DNA of 64,000 nucleotides from NCBI RefSeq assembly GCF_003385555.1, contig NZ_QOHR01000008.1, forward strand, positions 24,221-88,220. Reading direction: 5' to 3'. Source of the DNA: Rhodosalinus sediminis (GTDB lineage: Bacteria > Pseudomonadota > Alphaproteobacteria > Rhodobacterales > Rhodobacteraceae). The number at the start of each line of letters is the position of its first letter. Position 1 is the stretch's first letter. Positions 27,439 to 35,586 of this stretch are shown here, piece after piece. The position numbers and the translations under genes are program-made. The notes beneath the pieces were generated by a model. The model was not told where the DNA came from, ran no database searches, and worked only from the letters and a program-made list of their open reading frames with translations.

Positions 27439-28060
27439 GGGGGCGGCGGACGCACCGGCAGCACGCTGGCGCCGCGACCGGCACACGCGTCGCGGTCGCG
27501 GGGCGCCATGGGGCGGCGAACGGGCGACAGCTTGCGGTGCACCGGAGAACCAGGCGGTCGCGCGTCCCGGTAACGGGCACGCCCGGCTGGCGCGCGACTG
27601 CGACGAAGGCCACCGCAGCGTCCGCAAGGCGACTCGGTCAGCGCGTGACGGGCCAAGGGGCAGCCAGCGCCCCGCGCCGTTGGACGACGCGCCCGCGCCG
27701 CCGTCAGGTGCCCCGTAGCATCGGGCGCCCGAGCGTCGGAGGGCCGCAGGCGACCGCCCGTCTCCCGGCCTGGGCGGGCGGCCTTGCGATCGCGGCTGGC
27801 GGCGCGAAGAGTCTCGCGTCACGGATGTCGCGCGCGGCGTGCTTCGCGCGCGGGGCAGTGCCCGCCCGGCGCCCGGCCGGGCGGGGGTCCTCTGCAGGCT
27901 CCGCAAGCGGGCTCGCGTCACGCATGGCGCGCGCCACATGGACCGCGCGGGGCTCAGCGATGCCGAGCGCACGACAGGACGCCCCGGTGCGCCGCGGTCA
28001 CGCCCACGGCTCCGTGTGTCGCGGCCCGAACCCCGCGGTCTCGCGCGACGGGGCGATGCC
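27439..28060. other. 622-bp intergenic stretch between opgH and opgG; no convincing gene
   Basis: Open frames exist in several registers but none shows family resemblance, a good ribosome-binding site or a natural amino acid profile. It contains a strong GC hairpin at 27861-27885 (CCCGCCCGG and CCGGGCGGG) and an imperfect 24-bp direct repeat at 27813-27836 and 27912-27935 (CTCGCGTCACG core). It could be a long leader of opgG, a non-coding RNA or a decayed gene. Confidence 0.5.
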
Positions 28061-29566
28061 ATGATCGGCCGGCGTGGCTTTCTCGCCGCGAGTGCGGCGG
28101 CGTTCGTCGTGCCGCGCGGGGGCGGCGCGGCGGAGGGCTCGCTCCTCGCCGCCGCGCGGCGGCGGGCGGAGCGGCCCTTCGCGGACGAACCGCCGCCGCT
28201 GCCGCCGCCCTTCGCCGGGCTCGACTACGACGCCTACCGCGCGGTCCGGCCCAAGCCCGGCGCGGCGGCGCATCTGCCGCTCGGGCCGGGCTATGCCTTC
28301 GACCTGCTGCCGCCGGGTTTCTACCACGACACGCCGGTGACGGTGGAGGTGGCCGGGCCGAACGGCCTGCGCCCCCTGCCCTTCTCGCCCGCGCTCTTCG
28401 ATTTCGCGCCGCGCTACTTCCCCGGCCCGATCCCGGCCGAGGCGCCGGGGGCGGGCTTTTCCGGCCTGCGCCTGCGCCATCCGCTGAACGCGCCGGACGT
28501 GATGGACGAGGTGCTCGTCCTGCAGGGGGCGAGCTACTTCCGCGCGGTGGCGGCGGGCACGGTCTATGGGCTCTCGGCGCGGGCGGTGGCGCTCGGCACC
28601 GGGGGGCCGGCGCCGGAGGAGTTCCCGGCGATCCGGCGCCTGCGCCTGACGCCCGCGACGGCCGACCGCCCGCCGCGGATCGAGGCGCTGATCGACAGCC
28701 CCTCGCTCGCCGCGCATCTCAGCCTGACGCCCATGCCGGGGGCCGAGACGGTGACGCGCTGCGCGCTCACGCTCTTCCCGCGCCGGCGGCTCGACGCGGC
28801 GGGGATCGCGCCGCTCACCTCGATGTTTCTCAAGGGGCCGATGCAGGGCGCGGTGGCCGATGACTTCCGCCCGCGCGTGCACGACAGCGCCGCGCTCCGG
28901 ATCGACAACGGCGCGGGCGAGACGCTCTGGCGTCCGCTCGCCAATCCGGCGCGGGTCGAGACCTCGGCCTTCCTCGACCGGGACCCGCGCGGCTTCGGCC
29001 TGATCCAGCGCCCGCGCGCCTTCGAGGGGTTCGAGGACGCCGAGGCCGCCTATCACCGGCGCCCCACGGCCTTGGTCCGGCCGCGGGGCGACTGGGGCGC
29101 GGGCGCGGTCACGCTCGTCGAGATCCCCACGGCGGACGAGTTCATGGACAACATCGTCGCCTTCTGGCGGCCCGAGGCGCCGCTCGCGCCAGGGCGGGGG
29201 CACCGCTTCGCCTATGACATCACGTGGTCGGCCGGGGCGCCGCCGCGCGACGGCCGCGTCGCCCTGCGCGACAGCCGGAGCGGGCGCGTCCACGACCGCC
29301 CCGGCGCGCGGCAGGTCGTCGTGGATTTCGCCACGACCGACACCGCGCTCCTCCCCGATCTCTCGGTCACGGGCGCCGGGGTCGCGGCCGAGGGGCTCGC
29401 CGCCTATCCGCTGCCCGGCGGGCGGGGGCTGCGCGTGGGGTTTCAGCTGATCCCCGGCGCGGCGGATGTGGCGGAGCTGCGCCTTCTCCTGCGCGACGCT
29501 GAGGGCCGCGCGGCGAGCGACGTCTGGCTCTGGCGCTGGACGCGGGCGCGCGACGGCGGCGTCTGA
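28061..29566 (+). CDS. opgG: Glucans biosynthesis protein, OpgG/OpgD family
   Basis: 501-aa periplasmic protein for osmoregulated periplasmic glucan synthesis, in E. coli acting with OpgH to process or branch the backbone. ATG at 28061 begins MIGRRGFLAASAAAFVV, a twin-arginine leader; in E. coli this export mode is that of OpgD rather than OpgG. Family signatures include FAGLDYDAYRAVRP, LLPPGFYHDTPV, TSMFLKGPM near residue 255, RVHDSAAL and TADEFMDNIVAFWRP. Order is opgH then opgG, the reverse of E. coli mdoGH. Confidence 0.93.
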   Translation: MIGRRGFLAASAAAFVVPRGGGAAEGSLLAAARRRAERPFADEPPPLPPPFAGLDYDAYRAVRPKPGAAAHLPLGPGYAFDLLPPGFYHDTPVTVEVAGPNGLRPLPFSPALFDFAPRYFPGPIPAEAPGAGFSGLRLRHPLNAPDVMDEVLVLQGASYFRAVAAGTVYGLSARAVALGTGGPAPEEFPAIRRLRLTPATADRPPRIEALIDSPSLAAHLSLTPMPGAETVTRCALTLFPRRRLDAAGIAPLTSMFLKGPMQGAVADDFRPRVHDSAALRIDNGAGETLWRPLANPARVETSAFLDRDPRGFGLIQRPRAFEGFEDAEAAYHRRPTALVRPRGDWGAGAVTLVEIPTADEFMDNIVAFWRPEAPLAPGRGHRFAYDITWSAGAPPRDGRVALRDSRSGRVHDRPGARQVVVDFATTDTALLPDLSVTGAGVAAEGLAAYPLPGGRGLRVGFQLIPGAADVAELRLLLRDAEGRAASDVWLWRWTRARDGGV

Positions 29567-29649
29567 GGGCCGCGTCGGCCCGCCGCGCTGTGCCGCGCGG
29601 GCCGAGGCCTTATGTCTATCCCCGACCGCATGACAGAAAGCGCCCACCG

Positions 29650-30990
29650 ATGTCCCGACCGCCCCGCTCCCGCGCCCTGCCCGTCCCCGCGAGCCGCCTG
29701 TCCCGCCTGACCGGCTTCGGCGGCGTCATGGGCACCATGGCCGGCGGCATCGCCTCGGGCGGGCTGCGCGCGCTCGCCCGCGGCGAGCGGCCGGACATGC
29801 GCGCGCTCCTGCTGACGCCCGCGAACGCGACGCGGCTCGCCGACGAGCTCGCGCGGATGCGCGGCGCGGCGATGAAGGTGGGCCAGCTCGTCTCGATGGA
29901 CGCGGGCGAGATCCTGCCGCGCGAGATCGCCGACCCCCTCGCGCGGCTCCGCTCGGAGGCGCACCACATGCCGCCCAAGCAGCTTCGCGCGGTGCTCGAC
30001 GCGGAATGGGGCGCGGGCTGGCAGCGCCGCTTCGCGGGCTTCGAGGTGCGCCCGATCGCCGCCGCCTCCATCGGGCAGGTGCACCGCGCGCGGCTGCCGG
30101 ACGGCCGGCCGCTCGCCATCAAGGTGCAGTATCCGGGCGTGCGGCGCAGCATCGACAGCGACGTCGCCAACCTCGGCACGATCATCCGCATGTCGGGCGT
30201 GGTGCCGAAGGGCGTGGACCTCGACCCGCTGCTCGAGGCCGCGCGGGTGCAGCTCCACGAGGAGGCCGACTGCCGCGCCGAGGGCGCGCGCATGACCGCC
30301 TACGCCGAGATGCTCGGGGAGGATCCCGCCTTCACCGTGCCGGGCGTGCACGCGGATCTGACGACGGACAACGTGCTCGTCATGGACTACGCCGAGAGCG
30401 CGCCGCTCGAGACGCTGGAGCACGCGCCGCAAGAGACGCGCGACCGGGTGGTGACGCGGCTCCTCGGCCTGACGCTGGCCGAGCTCTTCGCCTTCCGCGT
30501 GATGCAGACGGACCCGAACCTCGCCAACTACCGCCACGACGCGGCGACGGGGCGGATCGTGCTTCTGGATTTCGGCGCGGTGCGCGACATCCCCGACTGG
30601 CTCTCGGACGGGTTCCGCCGCATCCTCGCCGCCGGGCGCGCGGGCGACCGCGCCACGCTCGAGGCGGCGGCGCTCGATCTCGGCTACCTGCCGCCGGACA
30701 TGACCGCGGCGCAGCGGGGCGAGCTCGTGGACCTGATGGAGCTCTCGCTCGAGCCCCTGCGCCGCGGCGGGGTCTTCGACTTCGGCGCCTCGGACATGGC
30801 GCGGCGCGTGACGGAGGCGGGCGAGGCGCTCTCGCGCCGGCAGGAGGCGACGCATGTGCCGCCCGTCGACGCGCTCTTCGTGCAGCGCAAGATGGGGGGG
30901 ATGTACCTGATGGCGACGCGGCTCGCGGCGCGGGTGGACCTCGACCGCCTGATGGACGACGCGCTGGCGGCGCGGCCGGGCGCGGCCTGA
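29650..30990 (+). CDS. ABC1/UbiB-family atypical kinase
   Basis: 446-aa member of the ADCK/UbiB family, which supports ubiquinone synthesis or lipid-linked quinone handling through ATPase activity. Diagnostic KxGQ motif (AAMKVGQLVSMD), the alanine-rich loop AAASIGQVHRA that replaces the usual glycine loop, invariant lysine in LAIKVQYPGVR, and LDFGAVRDIP as DFG. The frame extends 20 codons upstream but ATG at 29650 gives a normal start. Lacks the long C-terminal membrane helices of E. coli UbiB, resembling shorter alphaproteobacterial paralogues. Confidence 0.9.
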   Translation: MSRPPRSRALPVPASRLSRLTGFGGVMGTMAGGIASGGLRALARGERPDMRALLLTPANATRLADELARMRGAAMKVGQLVSMDAGEILPREIADPLARLRSEAHHMPPKQLRAVLDAEWGAGWQRRFAGFEVRPIAAASIGQVHRARLPDGRPLAIKVQYPGVRRSIDSDVANLGTIIRMSGVVPKGVDLDPLLEAARVQLHEEADCRAEGARMTAYAEMLGEDPAFTVPGVHADLTTDNVLVMDYAESAPLETLEHAPQETRDRVVTRLLGLTLAELFAFRVMQTDPNLANYRHDAATGRIVLLDFGAVRDIPDWLSDGFRRILAAGRAGDRATLEAAALDLGYLPPDMTAAQRGELVDLMELSLEPLRRGGVFDFGASDMARRVTEAGEALSRRQEATHVPPVDALFVQRKMGGMYLMATRLAARVDLDRLMDDALAARPGAA

Positions 30991-31031
30991 GCGGCGCACG
31001 CCCGGCGCCGCGCGCGCGCCGGCCGCGCGGC

Positions 31032-31057
31032 GGGAAGGGGGCGCGCGCCCCCTTCCC
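31032..31057. terminator. GC-rich inverted repeat after the ABC1/UbiB-like gene
   Basis: Perfect 26-base palindrome (GGGAAGGGGGCGC mirrored by GCGCCCCCTTCCC), 42 bases after the stop at 30990 and 55 bases before the decarboxylase. It can form a 13-bp stem (in practice with a small loop at its centre). No U-tract follows, so intrinsic termination is possible rather than certain. Confidence 0.55.
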
Positions 31058-31111
31058 GCTTGCCCTCGCCGGCGATCCGTCCGATCACCGTCAGAGGCTC
31101 AGGAGGACCGG

Positions 31112-32557
31112 ATGAGCGACCAGGACGACCCCCGCCCCTTCCCCGATCCGGCGCAGCTGCCGGAGGTGCCGCCGGACACGCTCGGCCTCGACGCCGAGGA
31201 GATGCGCCGCCTCGGTCACAAGGTCGTGGACATGGTGGTCGACCGCGCCATGGCGCGCGGGCAGGAGCCGGCGATCCGGACGGGCGACGCGGCGGATCTG
31301 CGCGACCGCCTCGGCGGCCCCCTGCCGGAGGCGCCGGGCGACCCGGACGCCGCGCTGGAGCTCATGGCCGAGGTCGCGCTCGCGCACCAGCAGCACGGCG
31401 ACCACCCGCGCTACTTCGCCCGCGTGCCCGGCCCCGCCGCCTTCGCGGCGATCCTCGGCGAGTGGATGGGCACCGGCTTCAACACCATCTGCGCGAGCTG
31501 GGGCGGCGCCTCGGGCCCGGCGACGGTGGAGCTCGTCGCGCTCGGCTGGCTCTCCGAGATGCTGGGCCTGCCCGCCGGGACCGAGGGCGTGCTGCTCTCG
31601 GGCGGGTCGATGGGCAATCTCACCGGCTTCGCCGTGGCGCGCGCGGAGATGGGGCCGGGCGTGGCCTATCTCACCGACCAGACGCATGCCTCGCTGCCGC
31701 GCAACCTCCGCGCGCTCGGCTTCGCCGGGGACGAGATCGCGCGGCTGCCCGCCGACGCGCGCTGGCGCATGTCGGCCGAGACGCTGCGCGCCGCCATTTC
31801 CCGCGACCGCGCCGCCGGGCGGCGGCCGATGATGGTGGTCGCCACGGCCGGCGCGACCAACACCGGCGCCGTCGATCCCCTGCCCGAGATCGCGGATATC
31901 TGCGCGTCCGAGGGGCTCTGGCTCCACGTCGACGGCGCCTACGGCGCGCCGGCCGCGATCACCGAAGAGGGGCGCGCGGCGCTCGCCGGCCTCGACCGCG
32001 CGGACAGCCTCGCGCTCGACCCGCACAAGTGGCTCTTTCAGCCCTACGATCTGGGCGTCTGCCTCGTCACGCGGCCGGGCGCGCTGGAGCGGTCGTTCGC
32101 GATCCACCCGGAATACCTGCGCGACGTGCGCGAGGGAGCGGGAGAGGTCAATTTCGGCGACCGCAGCCTCGAGCTGTCGCGGCGCTCGCGCGCGCTCAAG
32201 CTCTGGATGTCGCTGCGCACCTACGGCGCGGCGCGGTTCCGGCAGGCCGTGCGCGACGGGATCGCATGCGCCGAGACGGCCGAGGCGATGCTGCGCGCCG
32301 CGCCGGAGACCTGGGAGGTGGTGACGCCGGCGCAGCTCGGCATCGTCTGCTTCGCGGGCCGCGGCGCGGACGCGGCGGCGCACGAGGCCGCCGCCCGCGC
32401 GCTCGCCGAAAGCGGCTACGCCTGCGTGACCACCACGTCGCTCGGCGGGCGGAGCGTGCTGCGGCTCTGCACGATCAACCCGCTGACGACCGAGGACGAC
32501 CTGCGCGGCACGCTCGACCGCCTCGCCGCGGCGCTTGCGGCCCCGCCGGCCGGCTGA
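31112..32557 (+). CDS. PLP-dependent amino acid decarboxylase (group II, DDC/GAD-like)
   Basis: 481-aa aromatic-L-amino-acid/glutamate decarboxylase family protein. The PLP lysine is K306 in LDPHKWLFQPYD; the cofactor aspartate and neighbours are in WLHVDGAYGAPA, and the ring-stacking region is HASLPRNLRALG. The family-typical HPRYFARVPGPAAF segment is near residue 98. Substrate could be tryptophan, tyrosine, DOPA or another amino acid; sequence alone does not decide. AGGAGGACCGG provides a strong ribosome-binding site. Stands alone between the kinase gene and tRNA-Leu. Confidence 0.92.
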   Translation: MSDQDDPRPFPDPAQLPEVPPDTLGLDAEEMRRLGHKVVDMVVDRAMARGQEPAIRTGDAADLRDRLGGPLPEAPGDPDAALELMAEVALAHQQHGDHPRYFARVPGPAAFAAILGEWMGTGFNTICASWGGASGPATVELVALGWLSEMLGLPAGTEGVLLSGGSMGNLTGFAVARAEMGPGVAYLTDQTHASLPRNLRALGFAGDEIARLPADARWRMSAETLRAAISRDRAAGRRPMMVVATAGATNTGAVDPLPEIADICASEGLWLHVDGAYGAPAAITEEGRAALAGLDRADSLALDPHKWLFQPYDLGVCLVTRPGALERSFAIHPEYLRDVREGAGEVNFGDRSLELSRRSRALKLWMSLRTYGAARFRQAVRDGIACAETAEAMLRAAPETWEVVTPAQLGIVCFAGRGADAAAHEAAARALAESGYACVTTTSLGGRSVLRLCTINPLTTEDDLRGTLDRLAAALAAPPAG

Positions 32558-33024
32558 CCCGGAGGACCGCGCGCCGCACCGCCCGGGGATCGCGTCCGCG
32601 GCCCGCGGGCGCCGAGGCGCGACGCATGCCACGGCGACCGGTCGGTGGGGCCTGTTCCTGGCGCGAGCGCGCATGGCCGGCCTCCCGCGCTGACCCCGCA
32701 TGCGCCACGCGCGCCCGAGACGCCCCGCCGCGACCGCGCGCCCCGCGCCCGGACGCGACGCCCCGACGTCGGCGCCGCGCGACAATGCGCCGCTGCGCGC
32801 CACGCGCCCTGCCCTACCGCGCGCGCAGCGCGCCCATCCAGAGGCGCGGCGCCGCGGCATCCCCATGCGCCGAGCGTCGGCGCGATGCCCGACGTGCGCA
32901 GCTCATGCGTAGCGCACAGCGCATGTCTACGCGGCCATGGCAAACAAGCTTTGCGCCTGAGCACCCGTTTCGCCAAGCGTGACCGGCACATGCGGGCAGA
33001 CGGGCGCAGGCGGCTGCAAGCTCT
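32558..33024. other. 467-bp GC-rich intergenic stretch; nothing recognised
   Basis: Between the decarboxylase and tRNA-Leu. Open frames on both strands lack protein-like composition. Many short CGCG and GCATGCG words but no clear tandem array. Presumably holds the tRNA-Leu terminator side only. Confidence 0.4.
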
Positions 33025-33109
33025 TGGTGCCCAAGGTGAGATTCGAACTCACACGGCCAAAGGCCGGGGGATTTTGAATCCCCTGCGTCTACCGTTCCGC
33101 CACTTGGGC
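33025..33109 (-). tRNA. tRNA-Leu (CAA anticodon)
   Basis: Class II tRNA with a long variable arm. Acceptor stem GCCCAAG pairs with CTTGGGC, followed by A and an encoded CCA (33027-33025 on the minus strand). The anticodon loop TTCAAAA between GGGGA and TCCCC gives CAA. T-arm GTGAGTTCGAATCTCAC is intact. Confidence 0.97.
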
Positions 33110-33247
33110 CCGGGGCGACGCTACCCCTGTCGGGCCGGTCCGTCCAGAGGGCGCGATCCGGGCGCGCGCTCGAGGCGTCTGGCGCGGGCCGTCGGGCGCT
33201 GACCGGGCCATTGCGTTCCCGGCGCGCGGGTGCCATGGTCTCCGCTA

Positions 33248-33327
33248 CGCAACAGGGGCGTCCGCCGCGCGCGGGCTGAGAAGCACCCTCGAACCTGACC
33301 CGGATCATGCCGGCGGAGGAAGTTGCG
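33248..33327 (+). promoter_or_regulatory. TPP riboswitch (THI element)
   Basis: Conserved THI-box words are all here: CTGAGA (33276-33281), ACCCTCGAACCTGA and CGGATCATGCCGGCGGAGG. The closing P1 stem is CGCAAC (33248-33253) with GTTGCG (33322-33327). It senses thiamine pyrophosphate and represses the thiMED operon that starts at 33385. Confidence 0.97.
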
Positions 33328-33359
33328 CGGACGGTGCCCTCGTGCGGGTGACGTGCGCC

Positions 33360-33383
33360 GTGCCTCCGCCCGAAAGGAGGCAC
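33360..33383 (+). promoter_or_regulatory. Shine-Dalgarno-sequestering hairpin of the TPP riboswitch
   Basis: GTGCCTCC (33360-33367) is a perfect complement of GGAGGCAC (33376-33383), which contains the thiM ribosome-binding site one base before ATG 33385. This is the layout of a translational expression platform: ligand-bound aptamer leaves the hairpin formed and thiM start blocked. Confidence 0.8.
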
Positions 33384-33384
33384 C

Positions 33385-34176
33385 ATGCAGACCCCCGGCT
33401 CCCGTCTCGCCGCGATGCGCGCGACCGCGCCGCTCGTGCACAACATCACCAACTTCGTCGCCATGAACGTCATGGCGAACGTGCTGCTCGGCATCGGCGC
33501 CTCGCCCGCCATGGTGCACGCCCGCGAGGAGGCGGCGGAATTCGCCGGGCTCGCGCAGGCGCTCACGGTCAACATCGGCACCGCCGACGCCGACTGGGCC
33601 GCGGCGATGGAAGAAACGGCCGCCGTCATGCACGACGCGGGGCGGCCCTGGGTCTTCGATCCGGTGGGCGTCGCGGCGACGCGGTTCCGGCGCGATCTCT
33701 CCGCCCGCCTGCTCGAGCTGAAGCCCACGGTCGTGCGCGGCAACGCCTCCGAGATCCTGACCCTCGCCGGGCTCGGCGGGGCGGCGCGCGGCGTGGACGC
33801 CGGCGACAGCGTCGCGGCGGCCGAGGCGGCCGCGCGCGCCCTCGCGGCGCGCACCGGGGGCGTCGTCGCGGTCTCCGGGCCGGTGGATTTCGTCACCGAC
33901 GGGACGCGCGCGGCGCGGGTGGCGAACGGGCATCCCATGATGGCGCGGATCACCGTCATGGGCTGTTCGCTCAACGGGGTGATCGCGGCCTTCTGCGTCG
34001 ATCAGCCCGCCTTCGAGGCGACCCTCGCCGCGCTCGCCGCCTACGGCCTCGCGGGCGAGACGGCGGGCCAGCGTGCGGAGGGGCCGGGGAGCTTCCAGCC
34101 CGCCTTCCTCGACGCGCTGCACGCGCTGACGCCCGGGGCGCTCGACGAGCGCGCGCGGATCGAGGCGGCGGCATGA
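33385..34176 (+). CDS. thiM: Hydroxyethylthiazole kinase
   Basis: 263-aa ribokinase-fold salvage enzyme phosphorylating 4-methyl-5-hydroxyethylthiazole for thiamine synthesis. Signatures: LVHNITNFVAMNVMANVLLG near the N-terminus, WVFDPVGVAATRFR, VVRGNASEI and the catalytic region ITVMGCSLNGVIAAF, where the family usually has GTGC; here the motif reads MGCSLN. First gene of the riboswitch-controlled operon; its stop overlaps the thiE start (ATGA). Confidence 0.95.
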   Translation: MQTPGSRLAAMRATAPLVHNITNFVAMNVMANVLLGIGASPAMVHAREEAAEFAGLAQALTVNIGTADADWAAAMEETAAVMHDAGRPWVFDPVGVAATRFRRDLSARLLELKPTVVRGNASEILTLAGLGGAARGVDAGDSVAAAEAAARALAARTGGVVAVSGPVDFVTDGTRAARVANGHPMMARITVMGCSLNGVIAAFCVDQPAFEATLAALAAYGLAGETAGQRAEGPGSFQPAFLDALHALTPGALDERARIEAAA

Positions 34177-34781
34177 TCGGCGCGGTCTACGTCGTGACGG
34201 ACCCGGGCGCTCCGATCCCGGTGCTCGATCAGGCGCGCGCGGCCGCGCGCGGCGGGGCCTGGGCGGTGCAGCTCCGCGACAAGACCGCCTCCGACGCCGA
34301 GATCGCGCGCCTCGCCGAGACGCTCCTCGCCGAGCTCGCGCCCGGGGGCCTGCGCGTTTTCGTCAACGATCGGGTGGAGGTCGCCCGCGCCACGGGCGCG
34401 GACCTGCACCTCGGCCAGGGCGACGGCGACCCGCGCGCCGCGCGCGAGCGGATCGCGCCCGGGGCGCTTCTGGGGCTCTCGGTCGAGACGGTGGCGCAGT
34501 GCGCGGCGATCCCGGAGGGCGTGAGCTACATCGGCGCCGGCCCCGTCCGCGCCACGGCGACGAAGCCCGACGCGGCCGCGCCCATCGGCACCGATGGCCT
34601 CGCCCGGATCGTCGCGGCCGCGCCCGTGCCCGCGATCGCCATCGGCGGGCTCACCGCCGGGGACGCCCCGGCGCTCCGCCGCGCGGGCGCGGCGGGCATG
34701 GCCGTCGTCTCGGCCGTGACCCGCGCGCCGGACCCGGAGGCCGCCACCCGCGCCCTCGTCACCGCATGGAGGCAGAGATGA
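34173..34781 (+). CDS. thiE: Thiamine phosphate synthase
   Basis: 202-aa TIM-barrel enzyme joining HMP-pyrophosphate and thiazole phosphate. Motifs: WAVQLRDKTASD (substrate phosphate site), VFVNDRVEVARATGADLHLGQ (split across strands 3-4), GLSVET and YIGAGPVRATATKPDA, then PAIAIGGLT. ATG at 34173 overlaps the thiM stop and its own stop overlaps the thiD ATG, so the three are coupled. Confidence 0.96.
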   Translation: MIGAVYVVTDPGAPIPVLDQARAAARGGAWAVQLRDKTASDAEIARLAETLLAELAPGGLRVFVNDRVEVARATGADLHLGQGDGDPRAARERIAPGALLGLSVETVAQCAAIPEGVSYIGAGPVRATATKPDAAAPIGTDGLARIVAAAPVPAIAIGGLTAGDAPALRRAGAAGMAVVSAVTRAPDPEAATRALVTAWRQR

Positions 34782-35584
34782 TTCCCAATATCCTTTCCAT
34801 CGCCGGCTCCGACCCCTCGGGCGGGGCGGGCATCCAGGCCGATCTGAAGGCGATCGCGGCGACCGGTGGCTACGGCATGGCCGCGATCACCGCCCTCACC
34901 GCGCAGAACACCCGCGGGGTGAAAGGATCCGCGCTGACCGACCCCGGGATGGTCGCCGCGCAGATCGCAGCCGTCCGCGAGGACATCCGGATCGACGCGG
35001 TGAAGATCGGCATGCTCGGAACCGCCGCCATCGTCGAGGCGGTGGCCCGCGCGCTCGAGGGGCTCGCGGCGCCGGTGGTGCTCGACCCGGTGATGGTGGC
35101 CAAGGGCGGCGACCGCCTGCTCGCGCCCGAGGCGGTGGCGGCCCTGCGCGACCAGCTCCTGCCCATGGCGACGGTCGTCACCCCCAACCTGCCCGAGGCG
35201 GCGGACCTGCTGGACGCGCCCGCCGCCGGGAGCCGCGCGGCGATGGAGGCGCAGGCCGAGGCGCTGCGCGCCCGCGGGCCCGCCGCCGTCCTCCTGAAGG
35301 GCGGGCATCTGGCGGGCGGGGAGAGCCCGGACCTCCTCTGCGACGGGGCGGGCCGGACATGGCTCGAGGGCGCGCGCCATGTGACGGCGAACACCCACGG
35401 CACCGGCTGCACGCTGTCCTCCGCGCTCGCCACCGAGGTCGGCCACGGCCGCCCGCTCGCCGAGGCGGTCGCCCGCGCCAAGGCCTACATCGGCGCGGCC
35501 ATCGCCCGCGCCGACGACCTTTCCGTCGGCACCGGCCACGGCCCGGTGCACCATTTCTACGCCTTTCAAGAGCGGAGCGCCTGA
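34778..35584 (+). CDS. thiD: Hydroxymethylpyrimidine/phosphomethylpyrimidine kinase
   Basis: 268-aa kinase that phosphorylates HMP and HMP-P. N-terminal LSIAGSDPSGGAGIQADLKA, ITALTAQNTRGV, VVLDPVMVAKGGDRLL, TPNLPEAADLL and the catalytic loop TANTHGTGCTLSSALA are textbook ThiD. ATG 34778 (overlapping the thiE stop, after GGAGGCAG) is preferred to one four codons upstream. Followed after two bases by an SDR gene. Confidence 0.97.
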   Translation: MIPNILSIAGSDPSGGAGIQADLKAIAATGGYGMAAITALTAQNTRGVKGSALTDPGMVAAQIAAVREDIRIDAVKIGMLGTAAIVEAVARALEGLAAPVVLDPVMVAKGGDRLLAPEAVAALRDQLLPMATVVTPNLPEAADLLDAPAAGSRAAMEAQAEALRARGPAAVLLKGGHLAGGESPDLLCDGAGRTWLEGARHVTANTHGTGCTLSSALATEVGHGRPLAEAVARAKAYIGAAIARADDLSVGTGHGPVHHFYAFQERSA

Positions 35585-35586
35585 CC

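Noticed and set aside
27839..28060. Upstream extension of opgG
   Set aside because: The added 74 residues are arginine-rich noise; ATG 28061 gives a proper leader.
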